Part shown: positions 25,666 to 35,785 of the stretch, piece by piece | How positions within the stretch are numbered: the first letter of the stretch is position 1 | How the letters are laid out: every line of letters starts with the position of its first letter | Source: Tabrizicola sp. TH137 | GTDB taxonomy: Bacteria; Pseudomonadota; Alphaproteobacteria; Rhodobacterales; Rhodobacteraceae | NCBI RefSeq assembly: GCF_002855575.1 | Contig: NZ_PKRQ01000001.1 | Coordinates: forward strand, 868,001-932,000 | Length of the DNA stretch: 64,000 nt | Direction: 5' to 3' | Translations under genes and position numbers: made by a program | Notes under the pieces: generated by a model | The model's input: only the letters and a program-made list of their open reading frames with translations | Told to the model about the DNA's origin: nothing | Databases searched by the model: none

Positions 25666-26793
25666 ATGCCCGCGCCCCTGGCCGGCATAAAAGTCATTGA
25701 ACTTGCAAGGATTCTGGCCGGTCCCTGGGCCGGCCAGACTCTTGCGGACCTAGGTGCCGACGTCATCAAGGTCGAGGCACCCGAGGGCGACGACACCCGC
25801 CGCTGGGGCCCCCCGTTCATCGACCGCGACGGCGACCGCTCCGCCGCCTACTTCCACGCCACGAACCGTGGAAAACGCTCCATCATCTGCGACTTCCGCA
25901 CAGCGGAAGGTCAGGCCATCGTCCGCAAACTCGTCGCCGATGCCGATGTGGTCATCGAAAACTTCAAAGTCGGCGGGCTTGAAAAATACGGTCTCGACTG
26001 GCCCTCCCTCCAACAGGTCAACCCCCGCCTGATCTACTGTTCCATCACCGGCTTCGGCCAGACAGGCCCCTATGCCCACCGCGCCGGATACGATTTCATC
26101 ATCCAGGGCATGGCCGGATTGATGAGCGTCACGGGTGAAACCGACGGCCAGCCACAAAAGGTGGGCGTCGCCGTAACCGACGTGTTTACGGGGGTTTACG
26201 CCGCGACAGCGATCCTCGCCGCGCTCATCCAGCGCGGGGTGACGGGCACGGGGCAGCAGATCGACATGGCGCTGATGGACGTGGCCACCGCGATCATGGC
26301 CAACCAGAACATGAACTACCTCGCCACCGGCACGGCCCCGGCCAAGATGGGGAACGCCCATCCCAACCTGGCACCCTACGCCGTCTTCGACTGCGCCGAT
26401 GGCTGGATCATCCTCGCCACCGGGAATGACGGGCAGTATCGCAAACTCTGCGCCATCCTCGGCCTTGATGCCCTTGCCGAAGCACCGGATTACCTGACGA
26501 ATGCCGACCGCATCCGCAACCGGCGCTCCCTGACCGAGGCGATCACCTCCGCCACAACCCGCTGGAACAAGGCCGATCTTCTGAAGGCCTGCGAAGATCA
26601 GGGCGTTCCGGCAGGACCAATCAACACCCTGGCCGAAGTTTTTGCCGACCCGCAAGTCATCGCCAGAAAGCTCCGCCTCGATCTGGATGGCATCCCCGGG
26701 GTTCGCTCACCCTTCACCTTTTCGGATGCCGACCTCGCCCTTGACCGGGCCGCTCCGAAACTCGGGGAACATCAGGATGAGGTTCTCGGCTAA
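25666..26793 (+). CDS. CaiB/BaiF-type (class III) CoA-transferase
   Basis: The 375-residue protein is a class III CoA-transferase. Typical features are [28 protein letters not shown] at the N-terminus, NRGKRSI near residue 68, the [20 protein letters not shown] segment (given as a run of family landmarks), and the catalytic Asp in [10 protein letters not shown] near residue 199-205. Family members transfer CoA between carboxylic acids (formyl/oxalyl, carnitine, succinyl/other); the substrates are not identifiable. Its TAA overlaps the end of convergent lpxK by 4 bases. Confidence 0.9.
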   Translation: MPAPLAGIKVIELARILAGPWAGQTLADLGADVIKVEAPEGDDTRRWGPPFIDRDGDRSAAYFHATNRGKRSIICDFRTAEGQAIVRKLVADADVVIENFKVGGLEKYGLDWPSLQQVNPRLIYCSITGFGQTGPYAHRAGYDFIIQGMAGLMSVTGETDGQPQKVGVAVTDVFTGVYAATAILAALIQRGVTGTGQQIDMALMDVATAIMANQNMNYLATGTAPAKMGNAHPNLAPYAVFDCADGWIILATGNDGQYRKLCAILGLDALAEAPDYLTNADRIRNRRSLTEAITSATTRWNKADLLKACEDQGVPAGPINTLAEVFADPQVIARKLRLDLDGIPGVRSPFTFSDADLALDRAAPKLGEHQDEVLG

Positions 26794-27782
26794 AGGCCCA
26801 GCCTTTCCAAGGCAGTATCCAGTGCCGTTGCATCATCGAACTGCAACCTGACCGGCAGGGTCAGGACCTTCTGTCGAAACGCGCTCGGCAGCCGCACGGC
26901 ATCCTTTTCACTCGTCACCAACTGGGCACCCAGACCACGTGCCTCCAGCTCCAACCGGGCCATCAGCGCGTCTGTCAGAGGCTGGTGGTCATCAAGGGCG
27001 ACGGCCCGGATGATTTCGGCACCCTCTGCCCGCAGAGTTTCAAAGAACTTCTCGGGATGCCCGATCCCGGCAAATGCGATCACCCGCTGCCCTGCCCAAT
27101 CCATCCCCATCTTGAGGGGCAGCAATCTGCCCGTCAGATGCGGAACCGTGATCGCCCGCGACCATGTCGCCGCAAACGCAGACTGTGCGGCATCATCCCC
27201 GATCGAAAGCAAAAGATCGGCCCGCGCCATGCCCGCCGATACCGGTTCACGCAAGGGCCCCGCCGGCAGACAGCGCCCGTTACCGAATCCGCGCCGGGCA
27301 TCCACCACGACAAGGCTAAGGTCTTTTGCCACCGAAGGATTCTGGAACCCGTCATCCAGAAGGATCACCCCGGCTCCCGCCGCCTCGGCGGCAAGCACGC
27401 CTGCCGCGCGGTCCTTCGCCACCCAGACCGGCGCAAAGGCCGCCAGAAGCAGAGGTTCATCCCCGACATCGGCCGCCGTATGCGTCCGCTCTTGCACCTG
27501 CACCGGCCCGTCCAGCCGCCCGCCATGCCCGCGCGAAACGACATGCGCCTTGATCCCTTTGGCCAGGAACCGTTCCAGCAGGGCGATGACGGTCGGCGTC
27601 TTGCCGGTTCCACCTGCATTCAGATTGCCGACACAGATAACCGGAACCTTTGCCCTATACCCCTCTGCGCGCAGTCGCCGGGCCGTTCCTGCCGCATAAA
27701 GCGCCCCCAGAGGCGCCAGAAGGCGCGCAGCCAAAGCAGGGCGATCCGGCGGCGTGAACCAGAAGGCAGGGGGGCGCATCAC
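26790..27782 (-). CDS. lpxK: Tetraacyldisaccharide 4'-kinase
   Basis: LpxK phosphorylates lipid A precursor at the 4' position on the inner membrane. The 330-residue protein has an N-terminal hydrophobic/amphipathic segment and the Walker A-like [11 protein letters not shown] (residues 52-62), followed by [15 protein letters not shown] and [20 protein letters not shown], all family landmarks. It overlaps the upstream KdtA-like gene by 4 bases, making a lipopolysaccharide-core operon DUF4170-kdtA-like-lpxK. Confidence 0.95.
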   Translation of the reverse strand: MMRPPAFWFTPPDRPALAARLLAPLGALYAAGTARRLRAEGYRAKVPVICVGNLNAGGTGKTPTVIALLERFLAKGIKAHVVSRGHGGRLDGPVQVQERTHTAADVGDEPLLLAAFAPVWVAKDRAAGVLAAEAAGAGVILLDDGFQNPSVAKDLSLVVVDARRGFGNGRCLPAGPLREPVSAGMARADLLLSIGDDAAQSAFAATWSRAITVPHLTGRLLPLKMGMDWAGQRVIAFAGIGHPEKFFETLRAEGAEIIRAVALDDHQPLTDALMARLELEARGLGAQLVTSEKDAVRLPSAFRQKVLTLPVRLQFDDATALDTALERLGL

Positions 27783-28975
27783 TCTTCGCCGTCCATCAAG
27801 CGACGGATCTTTTCAAGGATCCGTTCCGTCACTTCGGCACCATCAGATGCCACAGCCCATGCCGCCTGTGCCAGCCGGGCTGCCCGATCGGGCGAAAGCA
27901 GATCGCCCAACGCCTCGGCCAGATCAACGGGCGATCCAACGGCGCGGGCAGCGCGGGCAGCGCCAAGCCGGCCGAAGATCGAGCCATAAGGCCCCGGACG
28001 CGGTCCGTAAAGAATTGCAGAGCCCAGTGCCGCTGGCTCCAAAGGGTCTCTGATGCAGCCGTCACCGGCGAGGCTCCCGCCCAGATAAGTCACCGGAGCA
28101 AGCCGATACCACAGTCCGAATTCCCTGTCGGAATCTGCGATATAGACTTCGGTTTCGGAATCCGGCTCCTGCTCCTCGGCGCGCAGGGCAACGGTCCATC
28201 CTTCTTCCTTTTCCATCCGCTGCGCCAACGGCAGGCTGCGCTGCGGGTCCTGCGTGACCACAATCAACAACAACCGATGCGCAAGCCTCAGGGCAGCGCG
28301 ATGTGCTGCGATGACCGCCGTTTCCTCTGCCTCCGGCAGTGCTGCTGCAAGCCAGACCGGCCGCGTCGCAAACTGGCGCGCAAGCGCGTCCCGCTCGGCC
28401 TCTAGGCAGGGCAGTGCGGCGCTTTCCTCTTCCAGTTTTCCCATGACCTCTACAGCGGAAAGTGTGGCCCCTGCCTTCCTGAAGGCCCGCGCAGATGGCT
28501 CGTCAACGGTCAGGACGGCCCGGAACTCCGCAAGAAGCCCACGCATCAGCCCCGGATACCACCCATCCCGTTCCTTCAGGAAGATCGGGTTGCGTCCCGC
28601 CACCATCATCATCGGCAGCTTCCGCTCGATCGCCTCATGCACCAGTGCAGGACGGATCTCTCCTTCCGAAAAGATCGCAACCTCGGGCCGCCAATGGTCA
28701 AGAAAGGCGCGCGCTTCCTGCGGGGTGTCGGACGGGGGCGGCTGGATCAGGATCGACTTCCGCTTCGGCAGAGCTTCGGCACAGGTCAGAAGAACCTGGA
28801 CGCCATCCTCTTCCGCCAGCCGCCGACCAAGTTCCAGCATCGACCGTGCCGCCTCGGCACCCGGCGCATGCAACCAGACCAGCCGACCGGCCGGCCTGGG
28901 CGGGCGGTCACTGCTTTGCCCGGCATCGCGCCGATTGGCCAGATTGTAAAGGGTCAGGCCGAGGGAATAGGCCAT
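27779..28975 (-). CDS. KdtA-like (Kdo transferase family) glycosyltransferase, divergent
   Basis: The 398-residue protein resembles 3-deoxy-D-manno-octulosonic acid transferase over both halves ([40 protein letters not shown]; the C-terminal [20 protein letters not shown]). It is shorter than usual KdtA (~425) and lacks both the N-terminal membrane helix and the canonical S-V-G-E catalytic motif; HAPGAE stands at that place. The ATG at 28973-28975 overlaps the end of the DUF4170 gene region closely. It lies upstream of lpxK and overlaps it by 4 bases, so a role in lipid A/core assembly is likely. It may be a second KdtA paralogue. Confidence 0.82.
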   Translation of the reverse strand: MAYSLGLTLYNLANRRDAGQSSDRPPRPAGRLVWLHAPGAEAARSMLELGRRLAEEDGVQVLLTCAEALPKRKSILIQPPPSDTPQEARAFLDHWRPEVAIFSEGEIRPALVHEAIERKLPMMMVAGRNPIFLKERDGWYPGLMRGLLAEFRAVLTVDEPSARAFRKAGATLSAVEVMGKLEEESAALPCLEAERDALARQFATRPVWLAAALPEAEETAVIAAHRAALRLAHRLLLIVVTQDPQRSLPLAQRMEKEEGWTVALRAEEQEPDSETEVYIADSDREFGLWYRLAPVTYLGGSLAGDGCIRDPLEPAALGSAILYGPRPGPYGSIFGRLGAARAARAVGSPVDLAEALGDLLSPDRAARLAQAAWAVASDGAEVTERILEKIRRLMDGEE

Positions 28976-28988
28976 GTGACAGCGGGGC

Positions 28989-29234
28989 TCACGCCTCCAG
29001 TTCTTCGGTCGGCGATCCCGACTGGGCCTCGTCCCGCAGCCGGTGGATATGCGCGATGAAATAGCGCATATGGGCATTGTCCACAGTGCGCTGGGCCTCT
29101 GCCTTCCAGGCCGAAAAAGCCGAAGCGTAATCGGGGAACATCCCAACGATATGGATCTGCTTCACGTCGCGGAAGACATTCCTCTCAGGCGTCACCAGCT
29201 CGCCGCCAAAGACAAGGTGAAGGCGCTGGGTCAT
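28989..29234 (-). CDS. DUF4170 family small protein
   Basis: This 81-residue soluble protein (MTQRLHLVFGGELVTPERNV, then IHIVGMFPDYASAFSAWKAE and DNAHMRYFIAHIHRL) matches the DUF4170 family that accompanies lipid A/core genes in Rhodobacterales. The ATG at 29234 is preceded by GGAG; the longer open frame upstream has no homology-like character. It starts the DUF4170-kdtA-like-lpxK operon. Function unknown. Confidence 0.85.
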   Translation of the reverse strand: MTQRLHLVFGGELVTPERNVFRDVKQIHIVGMFPDYASAFSAWKAEAQRTVDNAHMRYFIAHIHRLRDEAQSGSPTEELEA

Positions 29235-29430
29235 GTGTTCCGCTCCGAATTCTGGCCGCCGTTGAAGTGGCGCGCAGCCTAGCGAGGTCGGCCGCAGGGT
29301 CAAGAGAGCTGCGCGTTCAGGCCAGGACACGTTCGGAAGGATGGGTGTCTCTGCCTCCATAAGGAGCAGGCGCTGCGGTCCGGCACCGGCCTTGCAATGC
29401 ATCACACGTCCCCAGACCCGGAGCAACAGC

Positions 29431-29679
29431 ATGATGATCCGCACGCTCGCACTGCTTGTCCCCGTTACCATCACGCCGCTTCTGGCGGTCGAAACCATCG
29501 AATCCGTCCTCATCCGCGGGCCGCTGTCGCATATCTCGGTCACCGTGCAGGATGGGCCGATGGCAATGGATGGCGGGCGGTCCGATGTGGTTTCCGGCCT
29601 TTCCGTCATTCCCGCATCGGCGGCACAACACGAAAGCGCGTGGAGCGGTCTGAACCTGCTGCACAGCCTGCGATTCTGA
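29431..29679 (+). CDS. Possible small exported protein
   Basis: An 82-residue frame begins MMIRTLALLVPVTITPLLAV, which looks like a signal peptide or membrane anchor, and GGAG precedes the ATG by 7 bases. The remaining ~60 residues show no motif (VLIRGPLSHISVTVQDGPMA). It is plausible but not certain, since it is short and unlike anything I recognise. The flanking stretches 29235-29430 and 29680-29835 contain no gene I can support. Confidence 0.4.
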   Translation: MMIRTLALLVPVTITPLLAVETIESVLIRGPLSHISVTVQDGPMAMDGGRSDVVSGLSVIPASAAQHESAWSGLNLLHSLRF

Positions 29680-29835
29680 GCCGGGTATACAAGCGCCGTG
29701 TTTTGCCCTATGCCCAGCCGACGGCCCGCGGATTCCGGGGCAGGCGGCAATTTGGGAGGCCGATCCTGCGAAGGGGAATGAGGTGCCGAAAAATGGTGCT
29801 TCACGGGCGCAGATGCCGCCCCTTCAGGAAATGAC

Positions 29836-32283
29836 ATGACAGACATGATGATTGCCGCGCCTCTGGCAGCGGCATTGACGGCCAAGGGCTATGAAACCCT
29901 GACTGCCGTGCAGACCGCCGTTCTGGCCGATGGACTGGCCGGACGTGACCTTCTTGTTTCCGCGCAGACAGGATCGGGAAAAACCGTCGCCTTCGGCCTT
30001 GCCATCTCGCAAGACGTGATGTCGGGGCAGGACCGCCTTTTGTTCGCGGACAAGCCCCTTGCCCTGATCGTCGCACCGACGCGTGAGCTGGCCCTTCAGG
30101 TCCGGAGGGAGTTCGAATGGCTCTATGCCGATGCGGGCGCGATGCTGGCCTCATGTGTCGGTGGCATGGATTACCGCAACGAGCGTCGCGCGCTGGAGCG
30201 CGGGGCGCATATCGTCGTCGGCACACCGGGCCGCTTGCGGGATCATATCGAACGCGGATCGCTCGATCTCTCGGGGATCAAGGCCGTGGTTCTCGATGAG
30301 GCGGATGAGATGCTGGATCTCGGCTTTGCCGAGGATCTGGAATTCATCCTTGCCGCAGCCCCCGAGGAACGCCGCACACTGATGTTCTCGGCAACCGTCC
30401 CGAAGGAGATCGAGAAACTTGCTGGAACCTTCCAGCGCGACGCCATGCGCATCGTCGCGCAGGGCGAGGCGAAGCAGCATGTCGATATCGAGTATCGCGC
30501 ATTGTCAGTGCAGGCGCGCGACAAGGAACATGCGATCTTCAACCTGCTGCGTTTCTACGAAGCGCGGACCGCCATCGTTTTCTGCAAGACGCGGGCGAAT
30601 GTGAACCACCTCTATGCCCGGATGGCCAATCGCGGCTTTCAGGCCGTTGCGCTTTCGGGCGAACTCAGCCAGTCAGAACGGATGCATGCCCTTCAGGCCT
30701 TGCGCGATGGCAGGGCGCGCGTCTGCATTGCCACCGACGTGGCCGCTCGCGGTATCGACCTGCCGGGGTTGGAGCTTGTCGTGCATGCGGATCTTCCGTC
30801 CAATTCCGAAACTCTTCTGCACCGCTCGGGCCGCACCGGCCGCGCCGGGCGCAAGGGCGTTTCGGCACTGATCGTTCCGCCTGCCGAATTCCGGAAAGCG
30901 CAGCGCCTGCTTCAGGGCGCGAAAGTCGAAGCCGAGTGGGCAAAGGCCCCGGGTGCCGACGAAGTGCAGGCGCGTGAGGACATGCGTCTCATGGAACACC
31001 CGGTTCTGGAACTCGCCCCCGGAGAAGAGGCCGAGATGGGAACGGCCCTTCTCGCACGCTACGGCGCCGACCGAGTCGCTGCCGCCTTTGTGCGCTTGTG
31101 GCGGGAGGGTCGCTCTGCGCCCGAAGTGCTGTCCGACAGCCTGCCGCCGCCCGCAGCCCTGCCGCCGCGCGAGAAGGGTGAATTTGGCCCCTCGGTCTGG
31201 TATCGCCTCTCGGTCGGCCATACCCGCCGCGCCGAAGCGCGCTGGCTTCTGCCCAAGATCTGCGAAACCGGCGGTATCGCGAAGGATGGTATCGGGGCCA
31301 TTCGCGTGCAGCAGGACGTGACCTTCGTCCAGATCGCAGCCCCAGTTGCCACCCGCTTCGGCCAGGAGGTGGAAATCGAGCCCGGCTTGGTCATGACCCG
31401 TATCGACGGAGAACCCGCGATGGAGCGTGCACCACGCGAGGGGTTCACCCGGCCTGAACGGCCAGAGCGGCGGACGCCTCCTCGTGCCACGCCAGAGCAG
31501 CGACCCGAACGGCCGAGCTATTCCGGCAAACCGCCGAGGATTGTCGAAGAAGACGAAGGGCCAGATGCCAGCGCCCCCATGACGGCCCGCAGCACATGGC
31601 ATCCGGATGGCGGCGCCCCCATTGCCCGTGGCCCTGCTCAGGTTTCGCGCGACAACGATGATCGTAAACCGCGCGCAAAGAAGCCATATGCCCCGCGCGA
31701 CGACGGTGAACGCAAACCCTATGCCAAGCCCGCCTACAGCGCGCGCCCGATGGGCGAACGTTCCGGGGCGGAGCGGCAGACGGATGGAGCAAAACGGGCT
31801 GCTGCGACGCGCGACGCGGGTGAATTGCCCCTGCGCAGCGAGAAACGCCCCTATACCCCGCGCGAGGATGGCGAACGCAAGCCGCGCTGGAAGGGTGAAG
31901 GAACCGGCCCGCGCTCAGCCGGATTCAAGTCGCATGGCGGAAGCCCGGATCGCCCAGCCCGCGCCTCAGGATTCAAAAGCCACGCTGCCGAAGGTCGCGC
32001 CGTGACGGAAAAGCCCCAAGCGCGGGCAGGCGGCTGGAAGACAGGCGAAGGCAAGGCCGAGCGTCCGGATGGTGCCGCAAAGCCCGCACCGCGGGGCGAC
32101 GGGAAAAAGCCATACCGCCCGCGTGACGCGGGCGCGGATGCCAAGCCATTCCGCCCGAAATCCGGCGGCAAGCCATCATCTGGGGGCTTTCAGTCGAAGC
32201 CTACGGCAAAGGCTCGTCCCGAAAAACCGAAGGCCGACGCCCGGGATACGTCAAAACGGTTCGTTCCGCCGAAAAAGAAATAG
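29836..32283 (+). CDS. DEAD-box ATP-dependent RNA helicase with long basic C-terminal tail
   Basis: The 815-residue protein contains a complete helicase core: Q motif (LTAVQTAVL), motif I AQTGSGKT (~43-50), motif Ib/PTREL, DEAD at 154-157, SAT near 182, and HRSGRTGRAGRKG near 331. A DbpA-type RNA-binding domain follows (EFGPSVWYRLSVGHTRRAEA, VQQDVTFVQIA; ~450-530). The last ~280 residues are low complexity, rich in Lys, Arg, Pro, Gly, with repeated [KR]PYxPR[ED]DGERKP motifs and paired GFKSHG/GFKSHA. It probably remodels ribosomal or cold-induced RNA. A bidirectional terminator follows. Confidence 0.94.
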   Translation: MTDMMIAAPLAAALTAKGYETLTAVQTAVLADGLAGRDLLVSAQTGSGKTVAFGLAISQDVMSGQDRLLFADKPLALIVAPTRELALQVRREFEWLYADAGAMLASCVGGMDYRNERRALERGAHIVVGTPGRLRDHIERGSLDLSGIKAVVLDEADEMLDLGFAEDLEFILAAAPEERRTLMFSATVPKEIEKLAGTFQRDAMRIVAQGEAKQHVDIEYRALSVQARDKEHAIFNLLRFYEARTAIVFCKTRANVNHLYARMANRGFQAVALSGELSQSERMHALQALRDGRARVCIATDVAARGIDLPGLELVVHADLPSNSETLLHRSGRTGRAGRKGVSALIVPPAEFRKAQRLLQGAKVEAEWAKAPGADEVQAREDMRLMEHPVLELAPGEEAEMGTALLARYGADRVAAAFVRLWREGRSAPEVLSDSLPPPAALPPREKGEFGPSVWYRLSVGHTRRAEARWLLPKICETGGIAKDGIGAIRVQQDVTFVQIAAPVATRFGQEVEIEPGLVMTRIDGEPAMERAPREGFTRPERPERRTPPRATPEQRPERPSYSGKPPRIVEEDEGPDASAPMTARSTWHPDGGAPIARGPAQVSRDNDDRKPRAKKPYAPRDDGERKPYAKPAYSARPMGERSGAERQTDGAKRAAATRDAGELPLRSEKRPYTPREDGERKPRWKGEGTGPRSAGFKSHGGSPDRPARASGFKSHAAEGRAVTEKPQARAGGWKTGEGKAERPDGAAKPAPRGDGKKPYRPRDAGADAKPFRPKSGGKPSSGGFQSKPTAKARPEKPKADARDTSKRFVPPKKK

Positions 32284-32303
32284 GCCAGGGTCCGGCCCAG
32301 AAT

Positions 32304-32342
32304 TTCCTTTCCGCCACGACGCAAAACGGTGGCGGAAAGGAA
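32304..32342. terminator. Bidirectional terminator between the RNA helicase gene and grpE
   Basis: TTCCTTTCCGCCAC (32304-32317) and GTGGCGGAAAGGAA (32329-32342) form a perfect 14-bp stem with an 11-base loop. It lies between two convergent genes (stops at 32283 and 32354), and the A/T-rich stem ends provide partial U-runs on both strands. Confidence 0.85.
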
Positions 32343-32353
32343 GCCTGAAACCG

Positions 32354-32890
32354 TCAGGCACCCGTATTTGAAGACACGCCCACCTGCGCCGGCCGCAGCA
32401 GCCGGTCATGCAGCAGGAAGCCCTCCGTCATCACCTGAATGATCTGACCCGCCTTCGTGCCCGGAACGGGCGCCTCGAACATCGCTTCGTGGTTCTGCGG
32501 ATCGAACATGTCGCCAACCTTGGGGGTGATGGGTTTCACCCCATGCCGCGTCATCACGTTCGTCAATTCGCGCAACGTCAGTTGCACGCCTTCGAACAAG
32601 GCAGCGGCCGCAGCCTTCTGCTCATCCGTCGCAGCGTTCAGCGCGCGATTCAGATTGTCATAGACGGGCAACAAGTCCCGGGCCAGACGTGTGCCACCAT
32701 ACTGCTCCGCCTCGCGCCGATCCCGCTCTCCCCGCTTGCGCGCGTTCTCGGCATCCGCAAGGGCGCGCATGAAACGGTCACGCAGTTCGTCGCGCTCGGC
32801 CCGAAGAGCCTCGACCTCATCCAGCGCAGCGAGGTCTTCCAAACCTTGCTCGATGCCGAATTCTTCCGAAACCGTCTTGTCGTCTGCCAT
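32354..32890 (-). CDS. grpE: Nucleotide exchange factor GrpE
   Basis: GrpE releases ADP from DnaK. The 178-residue protein has an N-terminal long helix (ALDEVEALRAERDELRDRFM) for dimerisation and the beta-rich head with signature near the C-terminus (VGDMFDPQNHEAMFEAPVPG, IIQVMTEGFLLHDRLLRPAQ). It lies 16 bases downstream of hrcA on the same strand. No CIRCE element is visible upstream of the pair. Confidence 0.97.
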   Translation of the reverse strand: MADDKTVSEEFGIEQGLEDLAALDEVEALRAERDELRDRFMRALADAENARKRGERDRREAEQYGGTRLARDLLPVYDNLNRALNAATDEQKAAAAALFEGVQLTLRELTNVMTRHGVKPITPKVGDMFDPQNHEAMFEAPVPGTKAGQIIQVMTEGFLLHDRLLRPAQVGVSSNTGA

Positions 32891-32906
32891 GATCCTTCAG
32901 CCTTCT

Positions 32907-33968
32907 TCACTTTCCTCGGTCGGACACCAGCCGCCCGACAAGCTGCGCCGTGTAGTCCACGATAGGCACGATCCGACCGTAATTCAGCCTGGTCGGCCCG
33001 ATCACGCCCACGGCACCGATGATTTTCCGATCCGCGTTCATATAGGGAGAAACGACGAGACTTGAACCGGAAAGTGAGAAGAGCTTGTTCTCCGAGCCAA
33101 TAAAAATCCGTACACCTTCACCGGTTTCGGCGAGTTCCAGAAAATCCGCGATGTCGCGCTTGCGTTCCAGATCGTCAAACAGGCTGCGGATGCGTTCGAG
33201 ATCGGTCGATTCCTGTTCCAGCAGGTTGGCGCGTCCGCGAACAATAAGGCGTTCCGACGTTTCGCCGGGATTCTCCCAGACGGCCAGGCCGGATTCCACC
33301 AGATCCCGAGCCAGCGAATCGATCTCCTGCCGCCGTTTCGAGATTTCGGCCGTCATCGACCGGCGAAGCTCCGTCAGAGTCTTGCCCTCGGCCAAGGCAT
33401 TCAGGAAATTGGCCGCTTCTCGCATTGAGGACGGCGTCTGACCCGGTGGCGGGGTGAAGATGCGATTCTCGACATGGCCATTCGCAAAGACAAGCACCAC
33501 GAGCGCCCTGTCCTGTGACAGCGACACGAACTCGATATGCCGGATCGGGGCCTCGACCTTTGGCGCCAGAACAAGAGATGCGCCTCGCGTGATGCCAGAG
33601 AGGGCCGCACCAATGTGATCGAGGATCGAGGTCACGTCCTGATCATTGCTCCCCAGGGTGGCATCAATCCGTTCGCGGTCTTCTTCGGCGACAGTCCCGA
33701 CCTCCAGAAGGCTGTCCACGAACATCCGCAGCCCCAATTGCGTGGGTATCCTGCCAGCCGAGATGTGCGGGCTGTCCAGGAGACCCAGAAACTCCAGATC
33801 CTGCATGACATTGCGGATCGTCGCAGCCGACAGCTTTTCGGACATCGACCTAGTCAGAGTGCGCGATCCGACGGGATCGCCCGAGGCCAGATATCCCTCG
33901 ACAACACGACGAAACACCTCTCGCGAGCGTTCGTTCATTTCGGACAGGATTCTTGAACCGTCTGTCAT
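32907..33968 (-). CDS. hrcA: Heat-inducible transcription repressor HrcA
   Basis: HrcA represses chaperone operons by binding CIRCE sites with GroEL as corepressor. The 353-residue protein has the N-terminal winged helix (RSREVFRRVVEGYLASGDPV, LSAATIRNVMQDLEFLGLLD) and the conserved HISAGRIPTQLGLRMFVDSL segment. It ends with VGVIGPTRLNYGRIVPIVDY. It forms an hrcA-grpE operon divergent from rph. Confidence 0.97.
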   Translation of the reverse strand: MTDGSRILSEMNERSREVFRRVVEGYLASGDPVGSRTLTRSMSEKLSAATIRNVMQDLEFLGLLDSPHISAGRIPTQLGLRMFVDSLLEVGTVAEEDRERIDATLGSNDQDVTSILDHIGAALSGITRGASLVLAPKVEAPIRHIEFVSLSQDRALVVLVFANGHVENRIFTPPPGQTPSSMREAANFLNALAEGKTLTELRRSMTAEISKRRQEIDSLARDLVESGLAVWENPGETSERLIVRGRANLLEQESTDLERIRSLFDDLERKRDIADFLELAETGEGVRIFIGSENKLFSLSGSSLVVSPYMNADRKIIGAVGVIGPTRLNYGRIVPIVDYTAQLVGRLVSDRGK

Positions 33969-34083
33969 CGTTCCGAAACCCTTTCGTCACGGCCATTATC
34001 GGGGCCAGCGTCGGGCCGTCAATCGGGGTTGCATCCGGGCTGCGGCCTTGGATATCTGGCCCTAACCCAAAAAGGATGATCCG

Positions 34084-34800
34084 ATGCGCCCCTCTGGCAG
34101 AAAACTAAGCGAAATGCGGCCGGTTTCAATCGAAGTCGGCGTAATGAAACATGCCGAAGGGTCATGTCTGATCAAGATGGGCGAAACCCATGTGCTGTGT
34201 TCGGCGACGATCGAAGACAAGGCCCCGCCCTTCCTGAAGAATACCGGGCTGGGCTGGGTGACGGCAGAGTATGGAATGCTGCCCCGCGCCACCAACAGCC
34301 GCACCCGCCGCGAGGCGGCAGCGGGCAAGCAATCGGGGCGGACGCAGGAAATCCAGCGCCTCATCGGCCGCGCGCTGCGTGCGGGCGTGGACCGGTCGGC
34401 ACTAGGAGAGCGGCAGATCGTGATCGATTGCGATGTGATTCAGGCGGATGGTGGTACGCGCTGTGCCTCGATCACCGGTGGCTGGGTCGCATTGAAGATG
34501 GCCGTAGACAAACTGTTGAAGGCCGGTGTCATCGTGAGCGATCCAATGATCGACCATGTCGCTGCGGTTTCCTGCGGTATCTATGCGGGACAGGCCGTTC
34601 TCGACCTCGATTATGCCGAGGATTCGACAGCGGGGACCGATGGCAATTTCATCCTGACCGGGCGCGGAAGACTGATCGAAGTGCAGATGAGCGCTGAGGG
34701 CGCGACCTTTTCGCGCGACGAGATGGGGCAACTGCTGGATCTTGCCGAAGCCGGCTGTGCAACGCTTGTCGGCGCACAAAAGGCGGCGCTGGGCCTGTGA
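34084..34800 (+). CDS. rph: Ribonuclease PH
   Basis: RNase PH is a phosphorolytic 3'-5' exoribonuclease that trims tRNA ends. The 238-residue protein has [20 protein letters not shown] at the start, [20 protein letters not shown] near residue 75, and [20 protein letters not shown]-like landmarks (here [20 protein letters not shown]). Its TGA overlaps the rdgB ATG (TGATG). Confidence 0.97.
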   Translation: MRPSGRKLSEMRPVSIEVGVMKHAEGSCLIKMGETHVLCSATIEDKAPPFLKNTGLGWVTAEYGMLPRATNSRTRREAAAGKQSGRTQEIQRLIGRALRAGVDRSALGERQIVIDCDVIQADGGTRCASITGGWVALKMAVDKLLKAGVIVSDPMIDHVAAVSCGIYAGQAVLDLDYAEDSTAGTDGNFILTGRGRLIEVQMSAEGATFSRDEMGQLLDLAEAGCATLVGAQKAALGL

Positions 34801-35408
34801 TGCGCCGGTTCTCCGGAGACCGGTTGGTGGTTGCCACCCATAACAAGGGCAAGATGGAAGAGATTTCCGCCTTGCTCGCACCGTTTTCGGTGACAGTGAT
34901 TGGCGCAGGCGCACTCGGCCTTGCAGAGCCGGCAGAGACGGAAACCACCTTCGCGGGCAACGCACGGATCAAGGCCCATTTCGCCGCCAAGGCCAGTGGA
35001 CTACCTGCCCTGGCCGATGACAGCGGGATCACGATCGACGCATTGGATGGCGCGCCCGGCGTCTATACGGCGGATTGGGCGGAGACGGGCAATGGCCGTG
35101 ATTTCGTGATGGCGATGACGCGGGTTTGGTCCGAGCTGGAGGCAAGGCACGCGCCGTATCCACGGAGCGCACAGTTCAGATGCACGCTTGTCATGGCTTG
35201 GCCGGATGGGCATGACGAGGTGTTTGAAGGCATGATGGCCGGTCAGGTTGTCTGGCCGATGCGCGGCGATCAGGGCCATGGCTATGATCCGATCTTTCAA
35301 CCCGACGGGTTCGACGTGACCTTCGGAGAGATGGATCGCTGGGAAAAGAACCGGATCAGCCATCGTGCGGATGCCTTCCGCAAATTGGTAGCGGGGTGTT
35401 TCGCATGA
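34800..35408 (+). CDS. rdgB: Non-canonical purine NTP pyrophosphatase (RdgB/HAM1)
   Basis: The enzyme removes ITP, dITP and XTP from the nucleotide pool. The 202-residue protein has VVATHNKGKMEEI near the start, ETTFAGNARIKAHFAAKASG, LADDSGITIDALDGAPGVYT, and GHGYDPIFQPDGFDVTFGEM; these are the substrate-pocket landmarks. The ATG at 34800 is coupled to rph, and its stop overlaps the next start (ATGA). Confidence 0.96.
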   Translation: MRRFSGDRLVVATHNKGKMEEISALLAPFSVTVIGAGALGLAEPAETETTFAGNARIKAHFAAKASGLPALADDSGITIDALDGAPGVYTADWAETGNGRDFVMAMTRVWSELEARHAPYPRSAQFRCTLVMAWPDGHDEVFEGMMAGQVVWPMRGDQGHGYDPIFQPDGFDVTFGEMDRWEKNRISHRADAFRKLVAGCFA

Positions 35409-35779
35409 GACGGATCTCGACCGGATCGCCTTTCGAGGCAACGATGGGATACAGCCGCGCGGTCATCAAGGGCGGCTGGTGCTTTGTTTCCGGTGTCACC
35501 GGGTATGACTATGCCACCATGCAGATGCCCGAGGATGTAGCGGATCAGGCGCGGAACTGCTTTGCCACGATCCGGAATGTTCTGGAGCAAGGCGGCTTCA
35601 CGATGGAAGACATCGTTCGCGTGCAGTACACCGTGACTGATGCCGCCTTCGTTGATGCGCTTGTGCCAGCACTGGGCGAGGCGCTGGGCCAGATCAGGCC
35701 TGCGGCGACCATGGTGATTGCCGGACTGATCCGCACGGAAATGAAAGTGGAGATCGAGGTCACGGCCTTTCGGGGGTAG
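35405..35779 (+). CDS. RidA/YjgF-family enamine deaminase-like protein
   Basis: The 124-residue protein has the RidA fold: GYSRAVIKGGWCFVSGVTGY, QARNCFATIRNVLEQGGFTM, and the C-terminal signature RPAATMVIAGLIRTEMKVEI, which replaces the E. coli RidA motif with a related one. Members hydrolyse reactive imine intermediates. It is the third gene of the rph-rdgB-ridA-like-hemW run with ATGA coupling. Confidence 0.88.
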   Translation: MRRISTGSPFEATMGYSRAVIKGGWCFVSGVTGYDYATMQMPEDVADQARNCFATIRNVLEQGGFTMEDIVRVQYTVTDAAFVDALVPALGEALGQIRPAATMVIAGLIRTEMKVEIEVTAFRG

Positions 35780-35785
35780 AAGCAA

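Noticed and set aside
33969-34083. Possible CIRCE element for HrcA
   Set aside because: No TTAGCACTC-N9-GAGTGCTAA-like sequence is present between hrcA and rph.
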